Positions 20,284 through 29,630 of a DNA stretch of 64,000 nucleotides are shown here, piece by piece (the first letter of the stretch is position 1; each line of letters begins with the position of its first letter). A program made the position numbers and the translations under genes. The notes beneath the pieces are model-generated. The model ran no database searches. It was not told the origin of the DNA and saw only the letters and a list, made by a program, of their open reading frames with translations. The stretch is from NCBI RefSeq assembly GCF_031880315.1, contig NZ_CP134771.1:682001-746000 (forward strand). Direction: 5' to 3'. The stretch comes from Pseudomonas baltica (lineage in GTDB: Bacteria; Pseudomonadota; Gammaproteobacteria; Pseudomonadales; Pseudomonadaceae).

Positions 20284-21048
20284 CTAACCGTTCACTAGCA
20301 GATGCAGCCCGAGCGCGCCCATCCCGACAAAAAATATCCTCCGAAACCACAACCCATTGATGCGGCCGCGCAGCCATTGCCCCGCCAGCATGCCCAGCAG
20401 TGCTGGCACCACCGCCAGTACCGACGCACCCAACTCGGCGGTGCCCAACTGCTGATGCCACAACAGGCCACCCGCCAGCGCCAGGGTCGATACGGTAAAC
20501 GATAGCCCTAGCGCTTGGACCAACTCGTCACGATGCAACCCCAATGCACCGAGGTACGGCACGGCAGGAATCACGAACACGCCAGTCCCTGCCGATATCG
20601 CCCCGGTCAGCAACCCACATAACGGCCCCACCCCTACCTCCCAGCGCCGAGCGATGCGCAGGGCCGGCGCCGCGAGCCCTGCCAGTGCGTAAATCAGCAA
20701 CGCTGCGCCAAGGGCTCGCGCCATCCCCGTACCGCTGCCGAGCCCGAACCACAGCGTGCCAAGTACCGTACCCAGTACAATCCCCAATTGCATGGGCCAC
20801 AGGCGCAACCCTACGCTGCGAAAATGCCCGCCGAAGGCCACCTGCCAGATATTGGTCAATGTCGCCGGCACGATCAACAAGGCGGCAGCCTGCACCGGAG
20901 CCATAGCCAAACCCAGCAGCCCCATGGAGACGCTAGGCAAGCCCAGGCCAATTACTCCTTTCACCGTGCCTGCGGCGAAGAACGTCGCCAACACCATCAA
21001 GGTGAGGGCCAGCCCGAGCTGCTGATAGAATGCGAGGATGTCTGTCAT
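20284..21048 (-). CDS. TauE/SafE-family membrane permease
   Basis: This 254-residue protein with about eight hydrophobic helices belongs to the TauE/SafE family (motifs GTVKGVIGLGLPSVS near residue 27 and GAISAGTGVFVIPAVPYL in the second half). Members export sulfite, sulfonates or other organic anions. It is divergent from a LysR gene with a 75-base gap, which suggests that this regulator controls it. The start at 21048 excludes 12 upstream codons that overlap the promoter region. Confidence 0.88.
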   Translation of the reverse strand: MTDILAFYQQLGLALTLMVLATFFAAGTVKGVIGLGLPSVSMGLLGLAMAPVQAAALLIVPATLTNIWQVAFGGHFRSVGLRLWPMQLGIVLGTVLGTLWFGLGSGTGMARALGAALLIYALAGLAAPALRIARRWEVGVGPLCGLLTGAISAGTGVFVIPAVPYLGALGLHRDELVQALGLSFTVSTLALAGGLLWHQQLGTAELGASVLAVVPALLGMLAGQWLRGRINGLWFRRIFFVGMGALGLHLLVNG

Positions 21049-21123
21049 GGCGCTATCCTGCCCGTTCCTGGCACGGCTGAACATCTGCCATATACTGAGT
21101 CAGCCTCTTGTCTGGACAGAGCC

Positions 21124-22005
21124 ATGCACTTCGACCTGATTGACCTGCGCTTGTTCATCAACACGCTGGAAGCCGCCAATATCACCGCCGGTGCCGAACG
21201 AAGCCACTTGTCCCTGGCAGCGGCCAGCGCGCGGATTCGAGCCATGGAAGCTTCGCTGGGTACGCCGTTGCTCAACCGCACTCGGCGCGGCGTCAACCCG
21301 ACCCCGGCGGGTTTGGCGCTGGGCCAGCACGCACTGCGCGTACTGCAACAGGTCGACCATCTACAGTTCGACCTCGCCCAATTCGCCCAAGGCAGCCAAG
21401 GCCAGGTTCGCCTGTTGTGCAACACCGCCGCGCTGACCGAGTACTTGCCGGAACTGCTGGCGGGATTTCTTCAACGCTTCAGCGGCGTCGACCTTGATGT
21501 TCAGGAGCGCCCGAGCCTGCAAAGCGTGCAGGATCTGCGCGATGGCAGGGCCGACCTGGCGATTCTTTCCGACGCGGTCGATACCAGCGGACTACAGACG
21601 CTGGCGTTTCGCGACGACCCGCTGGTGCTGATCATGCCCCGTCACCATCCTTTGACCCAGACGCCAAGTCCTGACTTCATTGCCAGCCTCGACCATCGCC
21701 ACGTCTGCCTCGGCGCCCAAAGCGCCCTGGCGCTGCATCTGGACGAGCAAGCCCGACGCAGCGCTCGACGTTTGGCCGTACGGGTGCGAGCCGAGGGTTT
21801 CGACGGTTTGATTCGCATGGTCGCCCATGGCGCAGGGGTCGGCGTAGTGCCCCGCGCGGCGGCCGAGCGCTGCCACGGGCATCTGGATTTCATCATCGAG
21901 CCGCTGAGCGAACCGTGGGCCGCGCGCAAGCTTGTGCTTTGCGCTACAGACTTCGCCAGCTTGCCGGGGTATGCCAGGGGGCTCGTTGAATTGCTGCAAC
22001 AATAG
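21124..22005 (+). CDS. LysR-type regulator beside the TauE-type permease
   Basis: This 293-residue protein has an N-terminal helix-turn-helix (AANITAGAERSHLSLAAASARIRAME) and a substrate-binding domain. The HTH is of the variant found in LysR proteins starting MHFDLIDLRLF. The ATG at 21124 is chosen; the open frame runs far upstream through the divergent permease gene. The neighbour suggests control of permease expression. Confidence 0.88.
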   Translation: MHFDLIDLRLFINTLEAANITAGAERSHLSLAAASARIRAMEASLGTPLLNRTRRGVNPTPAGLALGQHALRVLQQVDHLQFDLAQFAQGSQGQVRLLCNTAALTEYLPELLAGFLQRFSGVDLDVQERPSLQSVQDLRDGRADLAILSDAVDTSGLQTLAFRDDPLVLIMPRHHPLTQTPSPDFIASLDHRHVCLGAQSALALHLDEQARRSARRLAVRVRAEGFDGLIRMVAHGAGVGVVPRAAAERCHGHLDFIIEPLSEPWAARKLVLCATDFASLPGYARGLVELLQQ

Positions 22006-22023
22006 TGAAACGTGGGTGATCTG

Positions 22024-22425
22024 CTACCCCAGCCCATGCGCATGGACGAAACACAATTTGTTGCCCTCCGGATCGCGGCAATAGGCGCCGTAATAATCCG
22101 CGGCATAGTGCGGCCGCAATCCTGGGCCGCCCTCGTCCGTCGCGCCCATGGCCATTGCCGTTTCCCACGCCTTGCGCACCTGCTCCTGAGAGCACGCGGC
22201 GAAGCTCACCTGCGTGCCATTGCCGGCCGAGGCTGGCAGACCGTTGAAGGGCAACTGCACGTAGAACTGCGGCCAGGGTTTGCCAGGCGCGTGCCACCCG
22301 GCGCCTGGCGGCCCGCTGTCGTCTTCGTCCGGCATTCGGACCAGCCCCAGGTGCGGCAGAACCGCCGAATAAAATGCGATCATGGCGCCCAGGTCGCGGG
22401 CACCGAGCTGAATGTGGCTGAACAT
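22024..22425 (-). CDS. VOC-family (glyoxalase-like) protein
   Basis: This 133-residue single-module VOC protein has the opening MFSHIQLGARDLGAMIAFYSAVL, metal-ligand candidates H4 and the terminal GAYCRDPEGNKLCFV. Many Pseudomonas homologues are annotated only as glyoxalase/bleomycin-resistance family. Substrate is unknown. Confidence 0.85.
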   Translation of the reverse strand: MFSHIQLGARDLGAMIAFYSAVLPHLGLVRMPDEDDSGPPGAGWHAPGKPWPQFYVQLPFNGLPASAGNGTQVSFAACSQEQVRKAWETAMAMGATDEGGPGLRPHYAADYYGAYCRDPEGNKLCFVHAHGLG

Positions 22426-22499
22426 GGTATCTCCCGATGCTGAATGACCAGCAGTCTAGACGGTTGCCGGATTATCCCAAGTGCAAGCGAATGGCATCG

Positions 22500-22796
22500 C
22501 CAACGATCTTCGTCAGGCGCTCCAGGCGGCATGGTGTGGGCTATGCGGAACTGGCCACCCAAGCCGGCGCCGAACGCTCCGGCACGGCTCTGGCGATGGG
22601 CAACACGGGAGTGTTTCTGGTGCTGTTCGGCACACCGATCGTGGCATCTGCGCTGGTGGCGCATTGGGGCTGGGGGACGTTGTGGCTGGGGTGTGCAGTG
22701 TGCGGGCTAGCGGCGGCGGGGTTGTTTCCTCGGGTGGTGCGCGGCGCCAGCCCTTCGAGCGCATCGATACCGGAACCGCAAGTCGTGAGTCGCTGA
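22500..22796 (+). pseudogene. C-terminal remnant of an MFS transporter
   Basis: The frame reads GAERSGTALAMGNTGVFLVLFGTPIVASALVAHWG and WGTLWLGCAVCGLAAAGLF in succession, the last two helices of a major facilitator transporter. No start or earlier helices exist upstream (the VOC gene lies there on the other strand). It is a decayed fragment rather than a working gene. Confidence 0.65.
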
Positions 22797-22856
22797 CGGC
22801 AGCGGCAGGCTTGCGAAATGCCTGAACGGCCGCAGCAGGCCTGTACACTGAGCGCC

Positions 22857-24581
22857 CTACGCCTCATCCACCCTATCGAACGAATAACAATTCTTGCCCG
22901 CGCTCTTCGCCTTGTACATCGCGTGATCGGCATGCTGCATCAAGGTGCCGATGTCATCACCGTCGCGTGGGAACAGGCTGACGCCCATGCTGGCATGGAT
23001 GTTCACGCTGTGGCCACCGATCAGCAACGGCAACTGCAGGCACAGGTGCAGGCGCTGCAACAGGGTGACGATCTTCTGCGGGTCCTGGACGTTCTCGAAG
23101 AAGATCACGAATTCATCGCCGCCCAGGCGCGCCACGTTGTCGACGCCATCGCTGGCCGAGGTCAGCAGCCGCGCCACCGCCACCAGTACCTGATCGCCGA
23201 AGGCGTGGCCGTACTGATCGTTCAACTGCTTGAAATGATCCAGATCGACGAACAGCAAGGCCATTTTCTGGCCGTTGCGCCGTGCCGCCAACAGCGCTTG
23301 GTCGAGCAGCTCGAAGCAGCGTCGGCGGTTGGGCAGATGGGTCAACGGATCGTGGCGGGCCAAATGCTCGAAAGCAGCGCGGCTGCGGGTGAGGTCTTCA
23401 AGCTGACTGAGGATTTCCTGCTTCATGGCCAGGAAACTGCGCGCCAACACCCCTAGCTCATCCTGCCGCGGCGCCAGGGTGCTGATCTTGCGCTCGCGAG
23501 AAAACAGCTCGACGGCGTCAGTCATCTTGCGCAGCGGGCGGATCAACGCACGCGAGACGATAAACGCTACCAGCAACGCCAACAGGCTGAAGAACAGCGC
23601 GATGCGGGCGATATCGGTGCCGGCCCGTGAGGCCTGCGCCAGCACGTGGGCCTGGGGCTGGCCGAGGCCCAGCACCACGAATGGCTCGGAGTTGCGGGTG
23701 TCGTTGGACAGCCGCACAAAGGCGGCCACCAGACGATCCTCGCGAGGCTGCTCGACGCTGCGGCTGATCAGGCTATGGGCACTGGTGTCGCCCAGCAGCG
23801 TGCTCACGTCGGGAAACTCGTCCTGCAAAAACAGGCGCCGCCCCAGATCGAACCCGAACGTGCGGCGATGATCCGGATGCACCAGCAGGTCGCCCCAACG
23901 ATTGGCCAGATAGACTTGATACTCGCTTGGCAGGTCGCTTTGCAGCTGGGTGAACAACTGATCGAGGTCGACGTTGATCACCACCAGAGCGAATATCTTG
24001 CCGTCCGCGTCTGCTACCGGCGTGCTGACATGCAGCGTCGGCTTGTCCAGCCCGGAATGCGCGCCCTGCTCGTGATTGATCACGATCGGCGAGATGCGCA
24101 CCTCGCCTGGCTTCAGGCGCAGCGCCTCGAACACGTAGGAATAATGGGCTTTCTCCTGCAGATCGGCGCCCTCGACCCGGACGATTCGCCGGCCGTCACG
24201 GTCCTCTCGCACCCATTCCAGGCCATGGTCGGTGGCGCTGATCAAGCGGATCTGCATGTAGTCCGGATGCGCGAGCAGCATCGCCCGGAACGACGCCGCC
24301 AGATCATCCTGCACGGTCGCACGCTGGCGCGGATCGCCGAGACTGCTCAGGCTGGCCAGGTGCGGGCCATTGCTCAACACCGTGGCGTCCAGCGAAATGT
24401 TGCGCAAGCTGCTGTGCAGGTTGCGCCCCAGCACCTGCGCCGAGGTCAGCAGATCGCGCTCGGCGGCCTGCAGCATCACTTCTCGTGAGTTGTTGTAGAT
24501 CGAATAGCCGGCGAGCACCGTCGGCAGCACTCCGAAGACCGCCATCAGGCAGCCCAGCTTGAACGCGATACCGAACTTCAT
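22857..24581 (-). CDS. dCache-HAMP-GGDEF diguanylate cyclase
   Basis: This 574-residue membrane protein has an N-terminal helix (about 8-28), a large periplasmic Cache sensor (about 30-325), a second helix (about 328-348), a HAMP-like linker and a GGDEF domain with LGGDEF. The inhibitory-site position reads DGVD, so the Arg is missing. Its ATG overlaps the stop of the upstream binding-protein gene by four bases. The obvious reading is a sensor that responds to the ligand or loaded form of that periplasmic binding protein. Confidence 0.9.
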   Translation of the reverse strand: MKFGIAFKLGCLMAVFGVLPTVLAGYSIYNNSREVMLQAAERDLLTSAQVLGRNLHSSLRNISLDATVLSNGPHLASLSSLGDPRQRATVQDDLAASFRAMLLAHPDYMQIRLISATDHGLEWVREDRDGRRIVRVEGADLQEKAHYSYVFEALRLKPGEVRISPIVINHEQGAHSGLDKPTLHVSTPVADADGKIFALVVINVDLDQLFTQLQSDLPSEYQVYLANRWGDLLVHPDHRRTFGFDLGRRLFLQDEFPDVSTLLGDTSAHSLISRSVEQPREDRLVAAFVRLSNDTRNSEPFVVLGLGQPQAHVLAQASRAGTDIARIALFFSLLALLVAFIVSRALIRPLRKMTDAVELFSRERKISTLAPRQDELGVLARSFLAMKQEILSQLEDLTRSRAAFEHLARHDPLTHLPNRRRCFELLDQALLAARRNGQKMALLFVDLDHFKQLNDQYGHAFGDQVLVAVARLLTSASDGVDNVARLGGDEFVIFFENVQDPQKIVTLLQRLHLCLQLPLLIGGHSVNIHASMGVSLFPRDGDDIGTLMQHADHAMYKAKSAGKNCYSFDRVDEA

Positions 24582-25621
24582 CGCACCTCCAGCAGGGGCG
24601 GTCGCTCACCGGAAACGATGCGCTGCCAGAGCGCGGCACGGCGCGCGTCGTCTTCGACCGGGCGCAGCCATATCAGGTGAACGGAGGTACTGGCGCCGTC
24701 CGGGTCCTGCAAGGTGTTGGCCAGCCCCTGGCGCTCGCTGAGCAAACGGCTGACCTGCGGCTCAAGCATGTAGTTGATCCACAGGCTTGCCAACGCCGCA
24801 TCCTGTGCACCACGGCTGATGGCCCAACAGTCGAGCCAGGCCAGCGCGCCTTCGCGGGGGATGACGTAGCCGACATCCGCACCCGCATCTTGCAGCTGTT
24901 TGAGCTGCTGACGGCCATAGTTGGCGAAGAGCAACGCCGCCTTGTGGCTGCTAAACAACTCGGCGGCCTCCTCTGGCAGCGTGTAGAACGTCAGCACGTT
25001 GCGACGCAGCGCAATCAGGCGCTCGGACACCTTGGGGAAGTCCTCGGGCTTGATCTGGAACGGATCGCCGCCCAGCGACAGACTGGCCAGGGAAAAATTA
25101 TGGTTGCTGGTGTTGAACGCCAGCACCCGACCCTGGAATTGCGGGTCCCACATGGCGTTGATGGAGTCCGGCGGCTGACTGAACTGCTTGCGATCGTAGA
25201 TCAGGCCCATGTCCGACCACACATACGGCACCGCGTACAGTTTGCCGTTGACGCGGATATCGGGAATGCGTGAGTAGTCGCGAAACCGCGGCATTTGCTG
25301 AGCGGTATTACTCACGCGCGAGGGCGTCAGCGGCTGCAGCAGGCCCTGATCGGCATAGTTGTGGATCTCCGCGGTATTGGCCGCGATCACATCGAAGTTG
25401 GCGCCTTTGTTCTCGCCGATCTTGCTGCGCAAGGCCTCGTCGCTGCCCACCAGGGTGATCTCTACCTTGACCTTGTAGCGCTTCTCGAAGGTCTGCACCA
25501 CGTCACTGTCGGCATATCCCGGCCACGTCAGGACCCGCAGCGTGCGTGGCTCTTCGGCCAGCGCCTGGGCAGCGGTCAGGAACACCAATAGGGCCAACCA
25601 GAGGGGACGCAAGTAGGGCAT
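24578..25621 (-). CDS. Periplasmic polyamine-type substrate-binding protein
   Basis: This 347-residue protein has a signal peptide (MPYLRPLWLALLVFLTAAQALA) and a PotD/PotF-like solute-binding fold (LRVLTWPGYADSDVVQTF; YAVPYVWSDMGLIYDR). No ABC permease or ATPase gene is adjacent. It is co-transcribed with the Cache-GGDEF gene, with overlapping stop and start. This suggests a sensory rather than a transport role. The ligand may be a polyamine or similar cation, by family only. Confidence 0.85.
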   Translation of the reverse strand: MPYLRPLWLALLVFLTAAQALAEEPRTLRVLTWPGYADSDVVQTFEKRYKVKVEITLVGSDEALRSKIGENKGANFDVIAANTAEIHNYADQGLLQPLTPSRVSNTAQQMPRFRDYSRIPDIRVNGKLYAVPYVWSDMGLIYDRKQFSQPPDSINAMWDPQFQGRVLAFNTSNHNFSLASLSLGGDPFQIKPEDFPKVSERLIALRRNVLTFYTLPEEAAELFSSHKAALLFANYGRQQLKQLQDAGADVGYVIPREGALAWLDCWAISRGAQDAALASLWINYMLEPQVSRLLSERQGLANTLQDPDGASTSVHLIWLRPVEDDARRAALWQRIVSGERPPLLEVR

Positions 25622-26053
25622 GGGCGGAGCTCGGGCATGCGATGGCGCCGAGTATACAGATGGCAATGTGCCGCTGCTCATTATCGTGATTTGGAGGTGG
25701 ACCTTTGGTCGGATGGTCGGCTCCTCCCAGCACTTTACTCAAGCCCGAGTTTCCAGAGAGCGTACGCCACCGTGACCGCCCCTTTGGCGCGCCATTGGTG
25801 GGCTTGCTTGAGAAAATGCGCCGCCCCCCCCGTCCGGCTAGCTCCTGAAGCGCCCTACTCTATAGAGAGAAACTGCCCGAAAACCCGCTGGGAAAGGATC
25901 CCTAAGCGTAGGCAGTGCAAATGAGAAGGAATCTTAGATACCAGCTGCCGCCCGCCTACGCTTCGCACGGCTGGCCGAGGGTACTGCCTCTGGCGCTGAG
26001 CCTTCACCGCTGCCGATTCCGGCCAATTCAAAATCCAATCAGGCCTGCGGCCT
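25622..26053. other. Gene-free 432-base gap with an inverted repeat
   Basis: No convincing gene is seen on either strand. The gap contains a C8 run (25824-25831) and a 10-bp perfect inverted repeat AAGCGTAGGC (25904-25913) with GCCTACGCTT (25954-25963), spanning 60 bases. It may hold the promoter of the binding-protein gene on its left part and a structured RNA or transcript end near 25900-25965. Confidence 0.5.
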
Positions 26054-27319
26054 CTACCCCGCCGCGCTGACCATCGCCCGCAACAACACCGCACACCCGG
26101 CGCCTAAATCCTCGGGAGTAGCGTTTTCGATTTCGTTATGGCTGATGCCTCCCTCGCAGGGCACGAAGATCATCCCGGCCGGGCCCAGTTCGGCGATGAA
26201 GATCGCATCGTGGCCGGCGCCGCTGACGATATCCATATGGCTCAAACCCAGTTGCGCGGCAGCGTCACGCACGGCATCGACGCACTCGGGGGCGAAGTCC
26301 AGCGGCGGGAAGTCGGCGGTGGGCGTCAGCACACAGGTCAAGCCATTCTGTGCGCAGGTTTCATCGATGGCCTGTCGCAACTCATCGACCATCGCCTGCA
26401 GCTTGTCGCTGTGCAGATGACGAAAATCAATGGTCATCTTCACCTCGCCGGGGATCACGTTACGCGAGCCTGGGTGCAGGTTCAGGCAGCCAACGGTGCC
26501 GCAGGCATGGGGCTGGCTGGCGTTGGCGATGCGGTTGACCGCAGTGACCACATGCGCGGCGCCGACCAGGGCGTCCTTGCGCAGCGACATCGGCGTCGGG
26601 CCGGCGTGGGCCTCGACGCCGCTCAGGGTCAGGTCGAACCATTTCTGCCCCAGGCAGCCCATGACCACACCGATGGTCTTGCGCTGGTCTTCGAGGATCG
26701 GGCCCTGCTCGATATGCGCTTCAAAGTAGGCGCCCACTGCATGGCCCAAAACCGGCCGCGGGCCGGCATAGCCGATGCGCTGCAGCTCATCGCCGACGCC
26801 CAGCCCTTGCTCGTCGCGCTTGGCGAGGGTCTCGGCGAGGTCGAATTTACCGGCGAAGACGCCCGAGCCCATCATGCACGGCGGGAAGCGCGAACCCTCT
26901 TCGTTGGTCCAGACCACCACTTCGATCGGCGCAGCGGTGTCGAGATCGAGGTCGTTGAGGGTGCGGATCACTTCCAGCCCAGCGAGCACACCAAAGCAGC
27001 CATCGAACTTGCCCCCGGTGGGTTGCGTGTCAATGTGGCTGCCGGTCATCACCGGTGCGCGTTGCGGGTCACTGCCGGGGCGGCGCGCGAAGATATTGCC
27101 GATGGCATCGACGCTGACCTCGCAGCCGGCTTCAGTGCACCACTGCACGAACAGGTCACGGGCCTGACGATCGAGATCGGTCAGGGCCAGACGGCAGACG
27201 CCGCCCTTGACCGTAGCGCCGAGCTGGGCGAGGTCCATCAGGGACTGCCACAGGCGCTGGGTGTTGATCAGGGGTGCGCTGGTATTGAACGGGCTGGTGG
27301 CGGTGGACAGGTTATTCAT
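26054..27319 (-). CDS. Zn-dependent N-carbamoyl-amino-acid/allantoate-type hydrolase
   Basis: This 421-residue M20-family amidohydrolase has metal-site motifs GSHIDTQPTGGKFDG (H95, D106) and NEEGSRF (E140/E141). Typical relatives are N-carbamoyl-L-amino-acid hydrolase, beta-ureidopropionase and allantoate amidohydrolase. It is the last gene of the LacI-controlled ABC transporter cluster, separated from the amidase by a REPIN. The start at 27319 matches the family; the longer frame reads through the REP. The exact substrate is unresolved. Confidence 0.88.
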   Translation of the reverse strand: MNNLSTATSPFNTSAPLINTQRLWQSLMDLAQLGATVKGGVCRLALTDLDRQARDLFVQWCTEAGCEVSVDAIGNIFARRPGSDPQRAPVMTGSHIDTQPTGGKFDGCFGVLAGLEVIRTLNDLDLDTAAPIEVVVWTNEEGSRFPPCMMGSGVFAGKFDLAETLAKRDEQGLGVGDELQRIGYAGPRPVLGHAVGAYFEAHIEQGPILEDQRKTIGVVMGCLGQKWFDLTLSGVEAHAGPTPMSLRKDALVGAAHVVTAVNRIANASQPHACGTVGCLNLHPGSRNVIPGEVKMTIDFRHLHSDKLQAMVDELRQAIDETCAQNGLTCVLTPTADFPPLDFAPECVDAVRDAAAQLGLSHMDIVSGAGHDAIFIAELGPAGMIFVPCEGGISHNEIENATPEDLGAGCAVLLRAMVSAAG

Positions 27320-27354
27320 GATGGTTCTCCAATGACAGGTGTGCAGTCGTCGCC

Positions 27355-27441
27355 GGCCTCTTCGCGGGCAAGCCTTGCTCCCACAGTGCAAACGGATCCA
27401 GCGTTGCACCGGTGGGAGCAAGGCTTGCCCGCAAAGGCGCC
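27355..27441. repeat. REPIN between hydrolase and amidase genes
   Basis: Two inverted REP copies (CTCTTCGCGGGCAAGCCTTGCTCCCAC and GTGGGAGCAAGGCTTGCCCGCAAAG) flank about 24 bases. Because they lie inside a probable operon, they may limit transcription or mRNA decay between these two genes. Confidence 0.92.
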
Positions 27442-27453
27442 CGCATGGTCACC

Positions 27454-28626
27454 TCAAATTCCAGCGATACGCACCGCCAGTTTGACCAAACTCAAATCAC
27501 TCCCCCGCGGCCCCATCAGCGAGATCCCCAGCGGCGCGCCGTCCTTGTTGACCAGCGGCATGTTCAACTGCGGCATGCGGCACAGCACGGCGATGGCCAG
27601 CAGGTGGTGGGAGATCTGCCGGGTCTCTTCGATCTCTTCATCCCTGGCGCTCAACAGCGGCGCGATGTCCGGCACGGTCGGCATCACCAACACCCGATTG
27701 CCCAGCAGCGCGTCCCAGCGCGCCGCGAAGGTTTCACGGAACGCACAGGCACCGTCGTACTGCTCATCGGTCACTGCCTTGGACCAGGCGAAACGTGCGG
27801 CCACGTCAGGTCCGAGGGCCAGGCCATTGCGCTCGATGAACTCGCCTTGCGCCTCCCAGGCCTCACGTCCCTGGATATAGCGGAACGCCCAGTAGGCTTC
27901 TTTCAGGGACGGTAGTTCGCCGTCGAGTGTTTGCAGCGGGCCACCCACGGCACTGATCTGCGCCAATGCCGGGGCCAAGGCATCGATGGAAGCCGCCGGT
28001 AGCATCCCGAACAATTCGTCACTGCTCAGCAGCTGCGGTTGCGCAGGCAGAGGTGCCGAGTCCTCGCCCAGCAGGCACTCGCCCACCAATCCGAAAAGCT
28101 TGGCATCGCGGGTGAAAAACCCGGCGGTGTCCATGCTCTCGCACAGCGCCTGAGTGTTTGCCAGGGAGATGCGCCCATGACTCGGGCGCAGGCCGAACAG
28201 CCCGCAGTAGCTCGCCGGCGTGCGCACCGAGCCGCCGGTGTCGCTGCCCATGGCAAAGTCGCACAAGCCGTTGGACACCGCCGAGGCCGAGCCCGACGAC
28301 GATCCGCCGGGAATTCGATCATGGGCGGCGCCATTGCGCGGCGTGCCGTAGTGAGCGTTCTTGCCGCTCATGGAGAACGCCATTTCGTTGGTGTGGGCCT
28401 TGCCGATCAGTTCGGCGCCGGCATCGAGCAGGCGCTGGATGGTCGGCGCGGTCTGCGTCTTGATCCCGGACATGGCCAGCACGTGAGGATTGCCGCCGCC
28501 CGTGGGGTAGCCGGCCACGTCGAACAGGTCCTTGGCAGCAAAGGTATACCCGGCCAACGGACCGCTGGCCGCGTGGGGCACGGCGACGACAGGATAGGGC
28601 ATGAAGGCAAAGGCGGAATCGGTCAT
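27454..28626 (-). CDS. Amidase-signature enzyme
   Basis: This 390-residue amidase-signature protein has the catalytic triad K32 (FAAKDLFD), cis-Ser S109 (PGGSSSGSAS) and Ser nucleophile S133 (GSDTGGSVRTPA), spaced as in GatA. The short form, without GatA-type additions, suggests a catabolic amidase. Its ATG overlaps the stop of the upstream ABC ATPase by four bases, so it belongs to the transporter operon and probably acts on what the transporter brings in. Confidence 0.92.
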   Translation of the reverse strand: MTDSAFAFMPYPVVAVPHAASGPLAGYTFAAKDLFDVAGYPTGGGNPHVLAMSGIKTQTAPTIQRLLDAGAELIGKAHTNEMAFSMSGKNAHYGTPRNGAAHDRIPGGSSSGSASAVSNGLCDFAMGSDTGGSVRTPASYCGLFGLRPSHGRISLANTQALCESMDTAGFFTRDAKLFGLVGECLLGEDSAPLPAQPQLLSSDELFGMLPAASIDALAPALAQISAVGGPLQTLDGELPSLKEAYWAFRYIQGREAWEAQGEFIERNGLALGPDVAARFAWSKAVTDEQYDGACAFRETFAARWDALLGNRVLVMPTVPDIAPLLSARDEEIEETRQISHHLLAIAVLCRMPQLNMPLVNKDGAPLGISLMGPRGSDLSLVKLAVRIAGI

Positions 28627-29630
28627 GACAAGGACTCGCAAAGGGGTTGAACAGGCACCGGCTGCCAGTGGTGGCAGCTCACGCGGTGGTCGGCGATAAC
28701 GGTTTCGATGGCAGGTACGGTGCTGCGGCATACATCGGTGGCCTGCGGGCAACGCGGGGCAAAGGTGCAGCCGGCCGGCAGATTGGCAAGGTCAGGGGGC
28801 GCGCCGGGGATGCTGATCATGCGCTCGCCCTTGCGCAGGCCGTCCTTGGGCCGGGTGCCCAGCAGCACCTGGGTATAGGGGTGCCGCGGGTTATCGAGCA
28901 ACTCGGCCAGCCTGGCCTGTTCGACGATGCGCCCGCCGTACATCACGGCCACGCGGTCGGCCACTTCAACAGCGGCGCCGATGTCGTGAGTCACGAAAAT
29001 GATCGACAGCCCCAACGCTTGCTGCAGTTCGCGCAGCAGGATCAGAATCTGGATCTGCACCGTGGCGTCCAGCGCCGTGGTCGGCTCGTCCGCCAACAGA
29101 ATCTGCGGCTGACAGGCCAGCGCCAAGGCGATCATCGCGCGCTGGCGCATGCCCCCGGACATCTCGTGCGGGTAGGCGTCCAGGCGTTGTTCCGGGCTGG
29201 GAATGCGCACCTGCCGCAACGCCTCCAGCGCCTGGCTGCGCGCCTGGGCCTTGGACAATGGCAGATGGCGGCGCAATGCTTCGATGATCTGCTGGCCGAT
29301 GGTGTAGACCGGGTCCAGCGCCAACAGCGGCTCCTGGAAAATCATCGCCGCCACCGGGCCGCGCAGGGCCTGCAACTGGCTGCGGGATAACGCCATAAGG
29401 TCCCGGCCGGCGATCTCGATCTGCCCTTCGATGCGCGTCGAGCGCTCGGAATGCAAACGCATCAAGGCGCGCAAGGTGACGCTCTTGCCCGAGCCGGATT
29501 CGCCGATCAGCGCCAGCACTTCGCCTTTGGCGACCTCCAGGCTGACGCCATTGACGGCCGACAAGGTCTGCCCCCCGCGCTGGAACCGCACCTTGAGGTC
29601 GCGCACGGCGACCATGGGTTGTTCGCTCAT
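28623..29630 (-). CDS. Dipeptide-type ABC transporter ATPase (DppD-like)
   Basis: This 335-residue ATPase has Walker A GESGSGKS (about 42-49), signature MSGGMRQR, Walker B ILLADEP and the oligopeptide C-terminal extension with its Cys-containing segment TFAPRCPQATDVC. It pairs with the DppF-like ATPase. Start and stop overlap the neighbours by four bases on both sides. Confidence 0.93.
   Translation of the reverse strand: MSEQPMVAVRDLKVRFQRGGQTLSAVNGVSLEVAKGEVLALIGESGSGKSVTLRALMRLHSERSTRIEGQIEIAGRDLMALSRSQLQALRGPVAAMIFQEPLLALDPVYTIGQQIIEALRRHLPLSKAQARSQALEALRQVRIPSPEQRLDAYPHEMSGGMRQRAMIALALACQPQILLADEPTTALDATVQIQILILLRELQQALGLSIIFVTHDIGAAVEVADRVAVMYGGRIVEQARLAELLDNPRHPYTQVLLGTRPKDGLRKGERMISIPGAPPDLANLPAGCTFAPRCPQATDVCRSTVPAIETVIADHRVSCHHWQPVPVQPLCESLS

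Noticed and set aside
25858..25867. Palindrome CTCTATAGAG as operator
   Set aside because: Short, isolated and not near a regulator gene; likely chance.
26138..27880. 580-codon open frame antisense to hydrolase and amidase genes
   Set aside because: It runs through a REPIN and two genes on the other strand, with no domain.
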